Part shown: positions 1-6,757 of the stretch, in pieces
Layout of the letters: each line of letters opens with the position of its first letter
How positions within the stretch are numbered: position 1 is the stretch's first letter
From: DAONLM01 sp035406685
Lineage (GTDB): Bacteria > Spirochaetota > GWE2-31-10 > MWDO01
Direction of reading: 5' to 3'
NCBI GenBank assembly: GCA_035406685.1
Contig: DAONLM010000016.1
Coordinates: 1 to 25,668, forward strand
DNA: 25,668 nt
Notes under the pieces: model-generated
Databases searched by the model: none
What the model was told of the DNA's origin: nothing
What the model saw: the letters and a program-made list of their open reading frames with translations, nothing else
Made by a program: the position numbers and the translations under genes

Positions 1-305
1 TTTATATTCCAAAAGAGGAATATAGATTCTTGAAGAAAATTCATGCTGATTTAAATTTTTTCAGCATGGCAAAATTGATTAGAGCAATTCTTGAAGTTTT
101 CATTGAGGAATATGAGAGAATGGGGATGATTGGGTTTGAGAAAAAGTGTGGAATAATAACATTAAGGTTATTCTTAAAAATAATAAAAATTAAAAGATGG
201 TGGAAGAGCAGAGAATTGTCCCACTTCCACGGGAATACTACGCCATTTTATAAGGCTATATATAATAGTTGTTACCAGGTAATAGGTTTTGAGACCTATT
301 ATTGA
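1..305 (+). CDS. Tandem ribbon-helix-helix family protein, C-terminal part (cut by window edge)
   Basis: The open frame runs in from the left edge. The first ATG at 30 is internal, because codons from position 3 already read YIPKEEYRFLKK, which aligns with FYLPQEDYRFLKK of the paralogue at 20052-20582. The visible part holds the second RHH-like unit (strand, then a helix around KKIHADLNF, then a helix from FSMAKLIRAILEVF) and a basic tail with KSRELSH, TPFYKAIYN and a C-terminal GFETYY. Over the last 91 residues I count about 75 identities with the 20052-20582 protein. RHH domains are known as DNA-binding folds, so a regulatory role is inferred. I vaguely recall DUF1564-type proteins of Leptospira having a comparable layout, but this is not verified. 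Confidence 0.8.
   Translation, partial: YIPKEEYRFLKKIHADLNFFSMAKLIRAILEVFIEEYERMGMIGFEKKCGIITLRLFLKIIKIKRWWKSRELSHFHGNTTPFYKAIYNSCYQVIGFETYY
211..224 (+). repeat. Dispersed AATTGTCCYAY motif, copy inside the left-edge tandem-RHH gene
   Basis: GAGAATTGTCCCAC encodes the ELSH portion of the protein. The same core is found in the other two family genes and in five intergenic gaps (1102-1115, 3752-3765, 5981-5994, 9960-9973, 19873-19886). Confidence 0.6.
281..300 (+). repeat. Hairpin just before the stop codon of the tandem-RHH gene
   Basis: AATAGGT, a six-base loop, then ACCTATT: a perfect 7-bp stem inside the last codons, ending two bases before the TGA. The paralogue at 20052-20582 has the same hairpin at 20057-20076 with a different loop. 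No clear T-run follows, so an intrinsic terminator role is uncertain. Confidence 0.6.
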
Positions 306-509
306 TAAAATTTATTAAACATTTTATTAAAAAATAAATAAGATTATTATCATATTTCTCTCAAAAAAAATAACCTTTCGATAACTCTATCATTTTGATT
401 TCTTGAAAATAAAATTTTACATATACTTTTTAAAAAATGTATTTTGTTGGATATATTATAACTATTATTTGTTAAAAAATAAATTTTTATTATAAGTTTA
501 AAAATAATA

Positions 510-538
510 TTGACACTTATTCTGTTATATGATTAAAT
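510..538 (+). promoter_or_regulatory. Probable sigma70-type promoter for cheX
   Basis: TTGACA at 510-515, a 17-bp spacer, then TTAAAT at 533-538, about 45 bases before the cheX start. The rest of the 306-582 gap is AT-rich sequence in which I see no other gene or structure. Confidence 0.55.
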
Positions 539-582
539 ATATAAAAAAGATTTAGTTTTTATTGATTGAAGGATAAAATTAT

Positions 583-1053
583 ATGAAGGCAGAATGGATA
601 AATCCTTTTATTTCTAATGCAATAGAAGTTTTTGAGCAGATGGCTAATCTGCGACTCGAAAAGACAAATTTAACAGTTAAAGAGGATCCTACTCCCTCTA
701 ATGATATTTCTATCATAGTGGGGATTGCTGGTTTTATTCAGGGGCAGGTGGTTTATAGTCTGAAAGAGCATACTGCTCAAAGAATTGCTCAGGCTCTTGC
801 TCCAAAGAGTACTACAAAGATTGATAATGCTTTTATAGAATCATCCATAGCAGAGGTAGCAAATATTATAACTGGTAGAACAACAATTCAATTATCTGGT
901 CAGGATAAGATTCTTCATATTACTCCTCCCACAATTATAATAGGAAAAGATTATACAATAAGTTTTGTAAAATTAAAGACAATTGTCGTAAATCTTTCTT
1001 CAAGATTTGGAACAATTGAGGTAAATATTGCAATTAAAGAGGGTGAGTTGTAA
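583..1053 (+). CDS. cheX: CheX-type chemotaxis protein phosphatase
   Basis: A 156-residue soluble protein of the CheC/CheX/FliY phosphatase family. Members dephosphorylate CheY-P and so reset the flagellar switch signal. The family's single catalytic E-x-x-N motif is visible as E91-V-A-N94 in the helix SSIAEVANIITG. The length and the pattern of alternating strands (ISIIVGIAGFIQGQVVYSL; TISFVKLKTIVVNL) fit CheX rather than the longer, two-motif CheC. AAGGA lies upstream of the ATG, and a TTGACA promoter precedes it. It stands alone, with no cheA/cheY beside it, but the small YjfB-like gene and the chemoreceptor at 22653-24893 also point to motility. The family call is firm; the exact partner CheY is not visible in this window. 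Confidence 0.88.
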   Translation: MKAEWINPFISNAIEVFEQMANLRLEKTNLTVKEDPTPSNDISIIVGIAGFIQGQVVYSLKEHTAQRIAQALAPKSTTKIDNAFIESSIAEVANIITGRTTIQLSGQDKILHITPPTIIIGKDYTISFVKLKTIVVNLSSRFGTIEVNIAIKEGEL

Positions 1054-1101
1054 TAGTAATTTTAAATTTATTGTATAATAAATGTAAATAAGTGTAAATT
1101 T

Positions 1102-1115
1102 ATGTCACAATTGTT
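1102..1115 (-). repeat. Dispersed AATTGT motif, degenerate intergenic copy
   Basis: On the minus strand this reads AACAATTGTGACAT, in the gap 1054-1275. Flanking bases resemble those around the 3752 copy: TAAGT and TGTAAA elements on one side, TTTAAAGA on the other. Read in the family frame it gives SLKQL-stop-H, against SLKQLSY at 3752. I see nothing else certain in this 222-bp gap except a TATGAT box at 1250-1255. Confidence 0.4.
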
Positions 1116-1275
1116 TTAAAGAAAGAGCCTAATGGGACAAGAAAGGCGGCATAAATTTTTCTTTGTATTAATTAGCAGAGAGATTTACTATCATTGTATT
1201 TTATCGTGTGAGTTTAGTATATGCTTTTAAAATCCGATAAATTTAAAAATATGATTATGACTTAATGGAACTAAT

Positions 1276-2517
1276 GTGAAAAGATATTATTTAGTTATAA
1301 CATTTTTATTAATAATTTACTTTTCATATTCTCAACAGGAGATAAAAGAGATTTTTGTTTCAAAGATAAATGTTACTCAGTCTGATAAAAAAATTTTAAT
1401 TGAATGGGAGAATCCAGAGAATTTTTCTGATTATCTTAATATTTATAGATCAAATTCAGTTATTAATTCTTCACAATCTTTAAAAAGTGCTACTCTAATA
1501 GCCACTCTTAAGAATCTTGAAAATAGCTATATAGATACCCCAGATTATGGTGAATATTATTATGCAGTAATAATAATGAATAGAAAAGATGAGAGAGAGA
1601 ATCTTATATTTATTCCATTTAGAAATTATACTACTACACCAGTAGTTATAACAAAAGAAGAGAGATGGGAAATTATAAGATTTTCTGCACAGTCAAATAA
1701 TAAAAATATATCTTTGGAATGGGATTATAAGAGTGATTCTGATAAGAAAAATATGGTAATGATTTATAGAAATATTGTTCCAATTACTGATGACGAAATT
1801 TTAAAAAATTCTATAAAAATTGCTTCTGTTGATATAGATGATAAAGGCTATATTGATTATCCAATAGCAAATATTAATTATTATTATGCAATATTTGTTG
1901 TTGGTGAGCAGAATAAGAAGTATCAGCCAAATGTAAATATTACTATAGAGCCGGTTTGTATAAAAGGAGCAGGTGGGGTCTTTTTTGATTTTTCTATTGA
2001 TAATTTTACTCCATTGCCTATTTTGTCTTTATATAAGGATCCAGCCACTGGTAAAAATTTTAAAGATCCTCAAATTTTGAAAGTCCCTCAATTAATAAAG
2101 TATAATCAACGAGTAGAAAGTATTATTTCAAATGATAAGAAGAAATTTTCTGATATATATGATGAATGTAAAAAAAAGTATAATGAGATGATTATACCTT
2201 TACAATTTCATATGTTAAATGATGAGGAACTTTTTGAGCCAAAGGATTATAAGATTGAGTATAATAGATCGATCTCTCTTATTAAAACTGGGGATTATAA
2301 TAATGCCTTAAAAACTCTTGAAGAAATTTTAATAGAAAATCCCCCAGATTATTTAAAAATAAGAATTGCTTATTACATAGCAACAATTTATTATATAACA
2401 GAAGATTATTATAAATCGTATATATACTATATGTTATGTTTTCAGTATTTTAGAAAAGAGACTCTTCCATATATCAATTCTATAAGTAATATTTTATTTC
2501 CTCAATTAGAAAGATAA
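1276..2517 (+). CDS. Exported protein with two FnIII-like repeats and a TPR-like C-terminus
   Basis: 413 residues from a GTG start; the ATGs at 1265 and 1274 lead straight to stops. Residues 1-19 form a signal peptide (basic MKRYY, a hydrophobic stretch, then SYSQ). Two related beta-rich repeats follow. Each has a KILIEWENPE / NISLEWDYKS strand, an IYR strand, and a closing YIDTPDYGEYYYAV / YIDYPIANINYYYAIFV hairpin, as in fibronectin type III folds. The last ~90 residues (SLIKTGDYNNALKTLEEIL, then YYIATIYYITEDYYKSYIYY) look like TPR helices. It probably acts in the periplasm as a scaffold or protein-protein adaptor. No enzyme motif is visible. No Shine-Dalgarno sequence precedes the GTG; a TATGAT box lies 20 bases upstream. 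Confidence 0.72.
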   Translation: MKRYYLVITFLLIIYFSYSQQEIKEIFVSKINVTQSDKKILIEWENPENFSDYLNIYRSNSVINSSQSLKSATLIATLKNLENSYIDTPDYGEYYYAVIIMNRKDERENLIFIPFRNYTTTPVVITKEERWEIIRFSAQSNNKNISLEWDYKSDSDKKNMVMIYRNIVPITDDEILKNSIKIASVDIDDKGYIDYPIANINYYYAIFVVGEQNKKYQPNVNITIEPVCIKGAGGVFFDFSIDNFTPLPILSLYKDPATGKNFKDPQILKVPQLIKYNQRVESIISNDKKKFSDIYDECKKKYNEMIIPLQFHMLNDEELFEPKDYKIEYNRSISLIKTGDYNNALKTLEEILIENPPDYLKIRIAYYIATIYYITEDYYKSYIYYMLCFQYFRKETLPYINSISNILFPQLER

Positions 2518-2602
2518 AATTTGACTTTTCTTACATATTTTATTAAATTTAAGATATAGAGATTTAAATATCTCAAAATATAATCTAAAAAAGGAGGTAA
2601 AT

Positions 2603-2746
2603 ATGGAAGTATCAAGTATTGAAAACTATTATGCCTCGGTTGCAAATAATAATATAGAGGCTGTTTCAAATTCTTCTTCGATAGAAGAGACTTCTTTGCC
2701 TCCAGCAGAACCAGGAGTTGGGCAAAATATAGATATTATTGGATAG
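2603..2746 (+). CDS. Small YjfB-like (putative motility) protein, 47 residues
   Basis: This short gene has one of the best ribosome-binding sites in the window, AAGGAGG at 2591-2597, followed by ATG at 2603. The protein starts MEVSSIENYYAS, has a polar low-complexity middle (NSSSIEETS), and ends PGVGQNIDIIG. As I remember the YjfB family of small proteins linked to motility, members end in a similar P-x-x-G-x-x-ID pattern and start with MDI/MEV. The match therefore rests on the two ends only, and the middle is shorter than usual. It overlaps the convergent gene on the minus strand by 11 bases. Coding is supported by the start signals and composition; the family name is tentative. Confidence 0.6.
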   Translation: MEVSSIENYYASVANNNIEAVSNSSSIEETSLPPAEPGVGQNIDIIG

Positions 2747-3554
2747 ATTTGAATTTATAGTCTGTTTGAAGAAGAGTAGATGAGAATTCAAATAATTCCA
2801 TTTCATTTTTATCAGCAAGGTTTGGAAAGAGATATCTTACTACTTCTAAAAGATTAGAACATTTTTTTATTCCAAAATGCCCAATATAATTTTGAATATT
2901 ATGAGTTATAATGTCAGAACTTGTAAGATAGTAAATTTTATCATAAGGTATTTTTAGAGTCTTCCAGAATCTGAATAATAACCATATATGAGGAAATATC
3001 ATACTATTTTCATCTGTATTATTGAATATGTAGACAATCCCTTTTAATTTATTTAACTTAGAAGATAAATAATGCATAAACATAAGTTTTAATTGTGAGA
3101 TTTTTTCTTTTTCGAGTGTTCCAGTAATATCAATAAAAAAAATATCTTTATTTTCATAAAAATTTATTATATATTGTGAAATTTGTTTTTTTTGTTCTAA
3201 TTTTTTTATATTCTCATAAAAAGTATTTATCTCTTTAAATAGATTTTCTGGATTAAAATCGAATAGAATATTGCTTATATTATTTTGAAATAATATATCA
3301 AAAATATATTCATTTTTATCTTCTATTAATGCCACAAAAATCACATTTTTATTAAATTTTTCTCTTAAATCTTTAAGAGTATCCTCTAATGAGTGAATAT
3401 CAATGTTACCAAATATTAATGCTATCTCTATATTAAGCCTAAAATAATCTTTTGGATCTAATTTATTTATATTAAAAACAGAGATCCCCTTTTTTTGAAA
3501 AAATAGCTCATAAAATTCTACTGTTTTATTTTCACCGACAAGTAAAAGATTTAT
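2736..3554 (-). CDS. Receiver-like plus STAS-like protein, apparently starting at a non-canonical ATA codon
   Basis: The first canonical start (GTG at 3344) gives 202 residues, but the frame stays open for 70 more codons upstream. Those codons complete an alpha/beta receiver-like domain: strand INLLLVGEN, strand GISVFNI, strand IEIALIFGN, strand NVIFVALIED and strand ISNILFDF. The normal phosphoacceptor aspartate after strand 3 is not evident (FGN instead of a D), so it is probably a pseudo-receiver. The second half (FFIDITGTL, helix, KGIVYIFNNTDENS, helix, KIYYLTSS, then LLEVVRYL) resembles a STAS domain. GAGGG sits 7 bases before an ATA at 3554-3552, exactly where a start codon belongs, and a stop codon lies in frame 10 codons further upstream. 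Either ATA is used, or the ATG has mutated and only a shorter protein is made. The function is probably signal relay or protein-interaction switching (inferred). Confidence 0.6.
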   Translation of the reverse strand: MNLLLVGENKTVEFYELFFQKKGISVFNINKLDPKDYFRLNIEIALIFGNIDIHSLEDTLKDLREKFNKNVIFVALIEDKNEYIFDILFQNNISNILFDFNPENLFKEINTFYENIKKLEQKKQISQYIINFYENKDIFFIDITGTLEKEKISQLKLMFMHYLSSKLNKLKGIVYIFNNTDENSMIFPHIWLLFRFWKTLKIPYDKIYYLTSSDIITHNIQNYIGHFGIKKCSNLLEVVRYLFPNLADKNEMELFEFSSTLLQTDYKFKSIQ

Positions 3555-3751
3555 GTTACTACCCTCTATTTTTATAAGAATTAAAAATCTTATTTTCTAT
3601 AATTATATATTATTTCTTTTATTTTTTCAATATTTAAAATATTTCTTTTTTAAAAAAATAAAATTTTTTACAAAGTATAAATAATTAATAAAAAAGAGAA
3701 TCATAGAAAATGTAAAATAAGTATTATATATATGTAAAAATAAGTAAATAA

Positions 3752-3767
3752 GTAGGACAATTGTTTA
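3752..3767 (-). repeat. Dispersed AATTGTCCTAC motif, intergenic copy
   Basis: The plus strand reads GTAGGACAATTGTTTA, identical over all 16 bases to 9960-9975. On the minus strand it is AACAATTGTCCTAC, which in the family frame reads KQLSY. It lies in the 296-bp gap 3555-3850, which otherwise holds only AT-rich sequence and the pyrK promoter. Confidence 0.6.
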
Positions 3768-3814
3768 AAGATAAAAAAAGAACAATAATTTTTTCTATCT
3801 TATAAAAAAAATTA

Positions 3815-3843
3815 TTTACGATTTATAAACTTTTTGCTATATA
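3815..3843 (+). promoter_or_regulatory. Possible promoter giving a leaderless pyrK transcript
   Basis: TTTACG at 3815-3820, a 17-bp spacer, then TATATA at 3838-3843. The pyrK ATG begins only 7 bases after the -10 box, about where transcription would start. No Shine-Dalgarno sequence is present before this ATG. Confidence 0.4.
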
Positions 3844-3850
3844 GCCTTAT

Positions 3851-4648
3851 ATGAGTAACGATATTAAAAATAAAATTGAAAAGAGTTATAACCTCATTGA
3901 TATAAAGGGAAATGAAATTCAGAAGACTCTCTTTTTTAATATTGGTAAAAAAGAGATTTTGCCAGGACAATTTTTTATGTTAAATTATAATATCTCGCAA
4001 AGGCCTTTTTCTGTTTCTCATTATGATGGGAATATTATTGGCTTTACAATTATGGATAGGGGAGAGTGTTCTAAAAATATGCTTCAAGCAAATATTGGGG
4101 ATTATTTTGGGCTTACAGGACCTCTCGGAAGCTATTTTAAAATTAAATCTGAAAAGAGTGTATTATTAGTTGGTGGGGGAATAGGAATTGCTCCAATCTA
4201 TTTTTTAGCAAATAGTCTTAAAAATAAAAATATAAAAATTGATATTTTGTTTGGTGCAAGAAATATTAAAAACTTTGAGTTTTCTTTTGATTTAGATTTG
4301 AATGTTTCTTATTATACAGATGATGGGTCGTACGGGAAAAAAGGTTTTGTCACTATGGATTTAGAAGATATTATAGGCAGAAATAATTATGATGCTCTTT
4401 ATCTTTGTGGACCAGAGAAAATGATGGTTAAAGTGATAGAAATAGCAAAAAAAAGAATTAAAAATATTCAACTATCTATGGAAAGATATATGAAATGTGG
4501 TGTAGGTTTGTGTGGTTCGTGTGTACTTGATGATATAGGTTTAAGAGTTTGTGAAGAAGGTCCTGTTTTTTCTTATTTTGATACAATTATTAACTGTAAA
4601 GAATTCGGAGTTTATCATAGGGATCAGTATGGAAGAATCGAAAAATAG
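3851..4648 (+). CDS. pyrK: Dihydroorotate dehydrogenase electron-transfer subunit (PyrK-type, FAD and 2Fe-2S)
   Basis: 265 residues. In class 1B dihydroorotate dehydrogenase, PyrK carries electrons from the FMN of PyrD to NAD+ through FAD and a 2Fe-2S cluster. The order of motifs is right: FAD-binding RPFSV (51-55), the glycine-rich nucleotide loop GGGIGIAP (108-115), LCGPEKMM (185-192), and a 2Fe-2S cysteine set C216-x4-C221-x2-C224-x9-C234 near the C-terminus. The next gene, pyrC, overlaps it by 20 bases, which supports a pyrimidine role over other ferredoxin-reductase-like enzymes. No pyrD is in the window, so the partner must lie elsewhere. There is no Shine-Dalgarno sequence before the ATG; see the promoter at 3815-3843. 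Confidence 0.9.
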   Translation: MSNDIKNKIEKSYNLIDIKGNEIQKTLFFNIGKKEILPGQFFMLNYNISQRPFSVSHYDGNIIGFTIMDRGECSKNMLQANIGDYFGLTGPLGSYFKIKSEKSVLLVGGGIGIAPIYFLANSLKNKNIKIDILFGARNIKNFEFSFDLDLNVSYYTDDGSYGKKGFVTMDLEDIIGRNNYDALYLCGPEKMMVKVIEIAKKRIKNIQLSMERYMKCGVGLCGSCVLDDIGLRVCEEGPVFSYFDTIINCKEFGVYHRDQYGRIEK

Positions 4649-5942
4649 AATAGCCATAGTTAATGGTAATATTTTTATTAAAAAGAGATTTGTTAAAGGA
4701 ACAATTTTTATAGAGAATAAAAAAATAAAAAAGGTAATAATTGGCGAAAAGATAGAAACAGAGAAATTAAAAAAATATAAAGTTATTGATGCAAGTGATT
4801 CTTTTGTCTCCTATGGTTTTTTTGATCCACATGTTCATTTTAGAACTCCGGGACATACCTACAAAGAAGATTGGAAAAGTGGTTCAAGGGCTGCATTAAA
4901 TGGTGGTTTTACATATGTCATGGATATGCCAAATAATACCCCTTCTGCTACAACTTATGAGACTTTAAAAGAGAAAAATAGTATAGCAAAAAGAGATTCT
5001 CTTGTTAATTATGGTTTTTATATAGGACTTTCTGATAAGAATGCTTATGAATTAAAAGATATTATAAAAAAATGCCGAAAAAATAAAATAAATGTTCTTG
5101 GTATAAAAGTTTATATAGGTTCCTCAACCGGTGATCTTCTTATTAAAGATTTTAGATTTGTAAGACCTGCATTAGAGATTGGAGAATATGTTTTATTTCA
5201 TTGTGAAGATGAGAGGACTCTTCAAAAATTTAAAAATATTAAATATATAGATGTCTCTTCTCATAATTTAAAAAGACCTCCACTTGCTGAGATAGAGGGA
5301 TTAAGAAAGATAATCCATTCTGCTATTTCTATTAAAGAAAAAGCAAAAATTTATATATGCCATGTCTCCTCAAAAGAGTTTTTAAAGGAGATATTGAAAT
5401 TTAAAAAGAAAGGATTTAATATAATTACGGAAATAACCCCTCATCATCTTTTTCTTTTTTTATCTGGAATTGATAAGTCAAATATATATAAAGTAAATCC
5501 TCCTATTCGAACTTTACAGGATGTAGAGTTTTTAAGAGAGGCCTTTAATAAAGGAAATTTTAATATTATAGGTACTGACCATGCTCCTCATCTTTTAAAA
5601 GAAAAATTTAGTGATAATTCTCCCTCTGGTTTTCCTGGCTTAGAGAGTGCTTTTTATGTTTTAATGGATTTATATAAAAGAAGATTAATTGATCTTGAAA
5701 TGATATTTAAATTATTAACAAGAGGGTATAAGATTTTTAATATTCCTAAAAGAGGGAGTATTAAAAAAGGCAATTTTGCTGATATTGTTATTATAAAAGA
5801 AAAAGAGTTTATATTTGAAGCAAAAAATTGTTATACAAAGGCTGATTTTTCACCTTTTGAAGGATTAAAAAGTGATTATACTGTAGATACTGTAATAGTA
5901 AATGGGAGAATTTTGAAAGAGAATGGCAAGATTCTGGAATAG
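4629..5942 (+). CDS. pyrC: Dihydroorotase (type I, amidohydrolase superfamily)
   Basis: 437 residues. It catalyses the reversible cyclisation of N-carbamoyl-aspartate to dihydroorotate, the third step of pyrimidine synthesis. Metal and active-site features are in place: DPHVHFRTPG with H68 and H70, the carbamylated-lysine candidate K160 in GIKVYIGSS, H191 in LFHCED, H245 in ICHVSS, D317 in GTDHAPH, and the substrate-loop NPP near 290. The C-terminal SIKKGNFADIVI (from residue 377) and the FSPFEG stretch are typical of type I enzymes. The start is set at ATG 4629, where MEESKNRIAIVNG begins the amidohydrolase beta domain. A frame-open ATG at 4551 would add a spurious hydrophobic leader lying wholly within pyrK. 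Translation is probably coupled to pyrK through the 20-base overlap. Confidence 0.93.
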   Translation: MEESKNRIAIVNGNIFIKKRFVKGTIFIENKKIKKVIIGEKIETEKLKKYKVIDASDSFVSYGFFDPHVHFRTPGHTYKEDWKSGSRAALNGGFTYVMDMPNNTPSATTYETLKEKNSIAKRDSLVNYGFYIGLSDKNAYELKDIIKKCRKNKINVLGIKVYIGSSTGDLLIKDFRFVRPALEIGEYVLFHCEDERTLQKFKNIKYIDVSSHNLKRPPLAEIEGLRKIIHSAISIKEKAKIYICHVSSKEFLKEILKFKKKGFNIITEITPHHLFLFLSGIDKSNIYKVNPPIRTLQDVEFLREAFNKGNFNIIGTDHAPHLLKEKFSDNSPSGFPGLESAFYVLMDLYKRRLIDLEMIFKLLTRGYKIFNIPKRGSIKKGNFADIVIIKEKEFIFEAKNCYTKADFSPFEGLKSDYTVDTVIVNGRILKENGKILE

Positions 5943-5979
5943 ATATTGAACAGAGTATTTTTTATTGAAAATTTTTGGT

Positions 5980-5995
5980 GAACAATTGTCTCATG
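5980..5995 (+). repeat. Dispersed motif, intergenic copy identical to the one inside the next gene
   Basis: GAACAATTGTCTCATG is repeated exactly at 6575-6590, inside the downstream tandem-RHH gene, where it encodes EQLSH. Here the frame also reads EQLSH, as TEYFLLKIFGEQLSHVLIYC and then a stop, between stop codons. It may be a scar of a lost gene end or a separate site. Confidence 0.55.
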
Positions 5996-6069
5996 TTTTA
6001 ATATATTGTTAGTTATATTAATATATTTATTTTTTAAAAATGTAAAAAAATATTAAAATCTAATTTTAG

Positions 6070-6122
6070 TTGTAAAGGATTTTTTCATAAATTTTGTGAT
6101 TAATATATAGAATCTTTTATAT
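6070..6122 (+). promoter_or_regulatory. Conserved upstream block and promoter of a tandem-RHH gene
   Basis: The 43 bases at 6070-6112 match 40 of 43 bases upstream of the paralogous gene (20648 down to 20606 on the minus strand). Within and just after the block, TTGTGA (6094-6099), 17 bp, and TTATAT (6117-6122) make a plausible promoter. The conservation exceeds that of the coding sequence, which suggests a shared operator, perhaps for autoregulation. Confidence 0.65.
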
Positions 6123-6142
6123 TTTTAGGAGGAAAAAATATT

Positions 6143-6664
6143 ATGAAGAAAAAATTTAATTTTATGATTGGAGAAGATCTTGAAAATAATCTCATTATTT
6201 ATTGTAAAAAGAAAAAAATAAGTTACAATTTATGTGTAAATTATATTATAGAATTAATGTTACCTTTAATAAAAAAAATTCATTTTTTTTCAGAAGAAGA
6301 CAATTGCAAGTATCAACAAATAAAAGCAACTAAAAAAATAAGAGCTTACATAAAAGAAGATATTTACAGAGAATTAAAACTTGTGCATTCTAATCTTAAT
6401 TTTTATAGTATGGCTATTCTGGTAAGAATGTTATTAGAGACATTTTTTTTATGGTTAGAAGAGGCACAAGAAGATGAAAAAATGGTAATTTCGAAAATAA
6501 AACTATTAGAAATGGATATTAATTGTAAGTGTTATAATAGTGGTTATGTTATAATTAAAAATCAATTAAAAGAAGAACAATTGTCTCATGATTCCACCAA
6601 ACCTGCTTTATCAATTTATTATAAAAAAAATTTTTCAATATATAAATTAGTATTATTATTATAA
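6143..6664 (+). CDS. Tandem ribbon-helix-helix family protein (divergent member)
   Basis: 173 residues behind AGGAGG at 6127-6132. Two strand-helix-helix units can be read. Unit 1 (about 4-45) is KFNFMIGE, then a helix DLENNLIIYCKKKKIS, then a helix from YNLCVNYII. Unit 2 (about 63-108) is KKIRAYIKE, then DIYRELKLVHSNLNF, then YSMAILVRMLLETFF. RHH proteins normally dimerise to make the two-stranded DNA-binding sheet; two units in one chain would give a built-in dimer (inference). Unit 2 aligns with the other family members (HSNLNFYSMA against HADLNFFSMA), and the tail keeps EQLSH at 145-149, but the rest has diverged and the final GFETYY is absent. The shared upstream block suggests common control. 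Downstream is the strong terminator at 6714-6741. Confidence 0.72.
   Translation: MKKKFNFMIGEDLENNLIIYCKKKKISYNLCVNYIIELMLPLIKKIHFFSEEDNCKYQQIKATKKIRAYIKEDIYRELKLVHSNLNFYSMAILVRMLLETFFLWLEEAQEDEKMVISKIKLLEMDINCKCYNSGYVIIKNQLKEEQLSHDSTKPALSIYYKKNFSIYKLVLLL
6575..6590 (+). repeat. Dispersed motif, copy inside the tandem-RHH gene
   Basis: GAACAATTGTCTCATG encodes EQLSH plus the first base of D. It is identical over 16 bases to the intergenic copy at 5980-5995. Confidence 0.6.
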
Positions 6665-6713
6665 TGTTATCATTATTATTTTTAAATTACTATAATAATT
6701 ACGATAATATAAA

Positions 6714-6741
6714 AAAGGCTGCCATAAAAATGGCAGCCTTT
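6714..6741. terminator. Bidirectional intrinsic terminator
   Basis: AAAGGCTGCCAT, loop AAAA, ATGGCAGCCTTT: a perfect 12-bp stem rich in G+C for this genome. It is flanked by A-runs on the left and T-rich sequence on the right. It lies between convergent genes (the tandem-RHH gene ending at 6664 and the lipoprotein gene ending at 6758) and can serve both. Confidence 0.9.
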
Positions 6742-6757
6742 AATTTAAAATTAGTTA

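Noticed and set aside
4551..4628. Upstream extension of pyrC to ATG 4551, giving a hydrophobic leader
   Set aside because: It lies wholly within the pyrK coding sequence in another frame. Dihydroorotase is cytoplasmic, and ATG 4629 begins the normal N-terminal domain.
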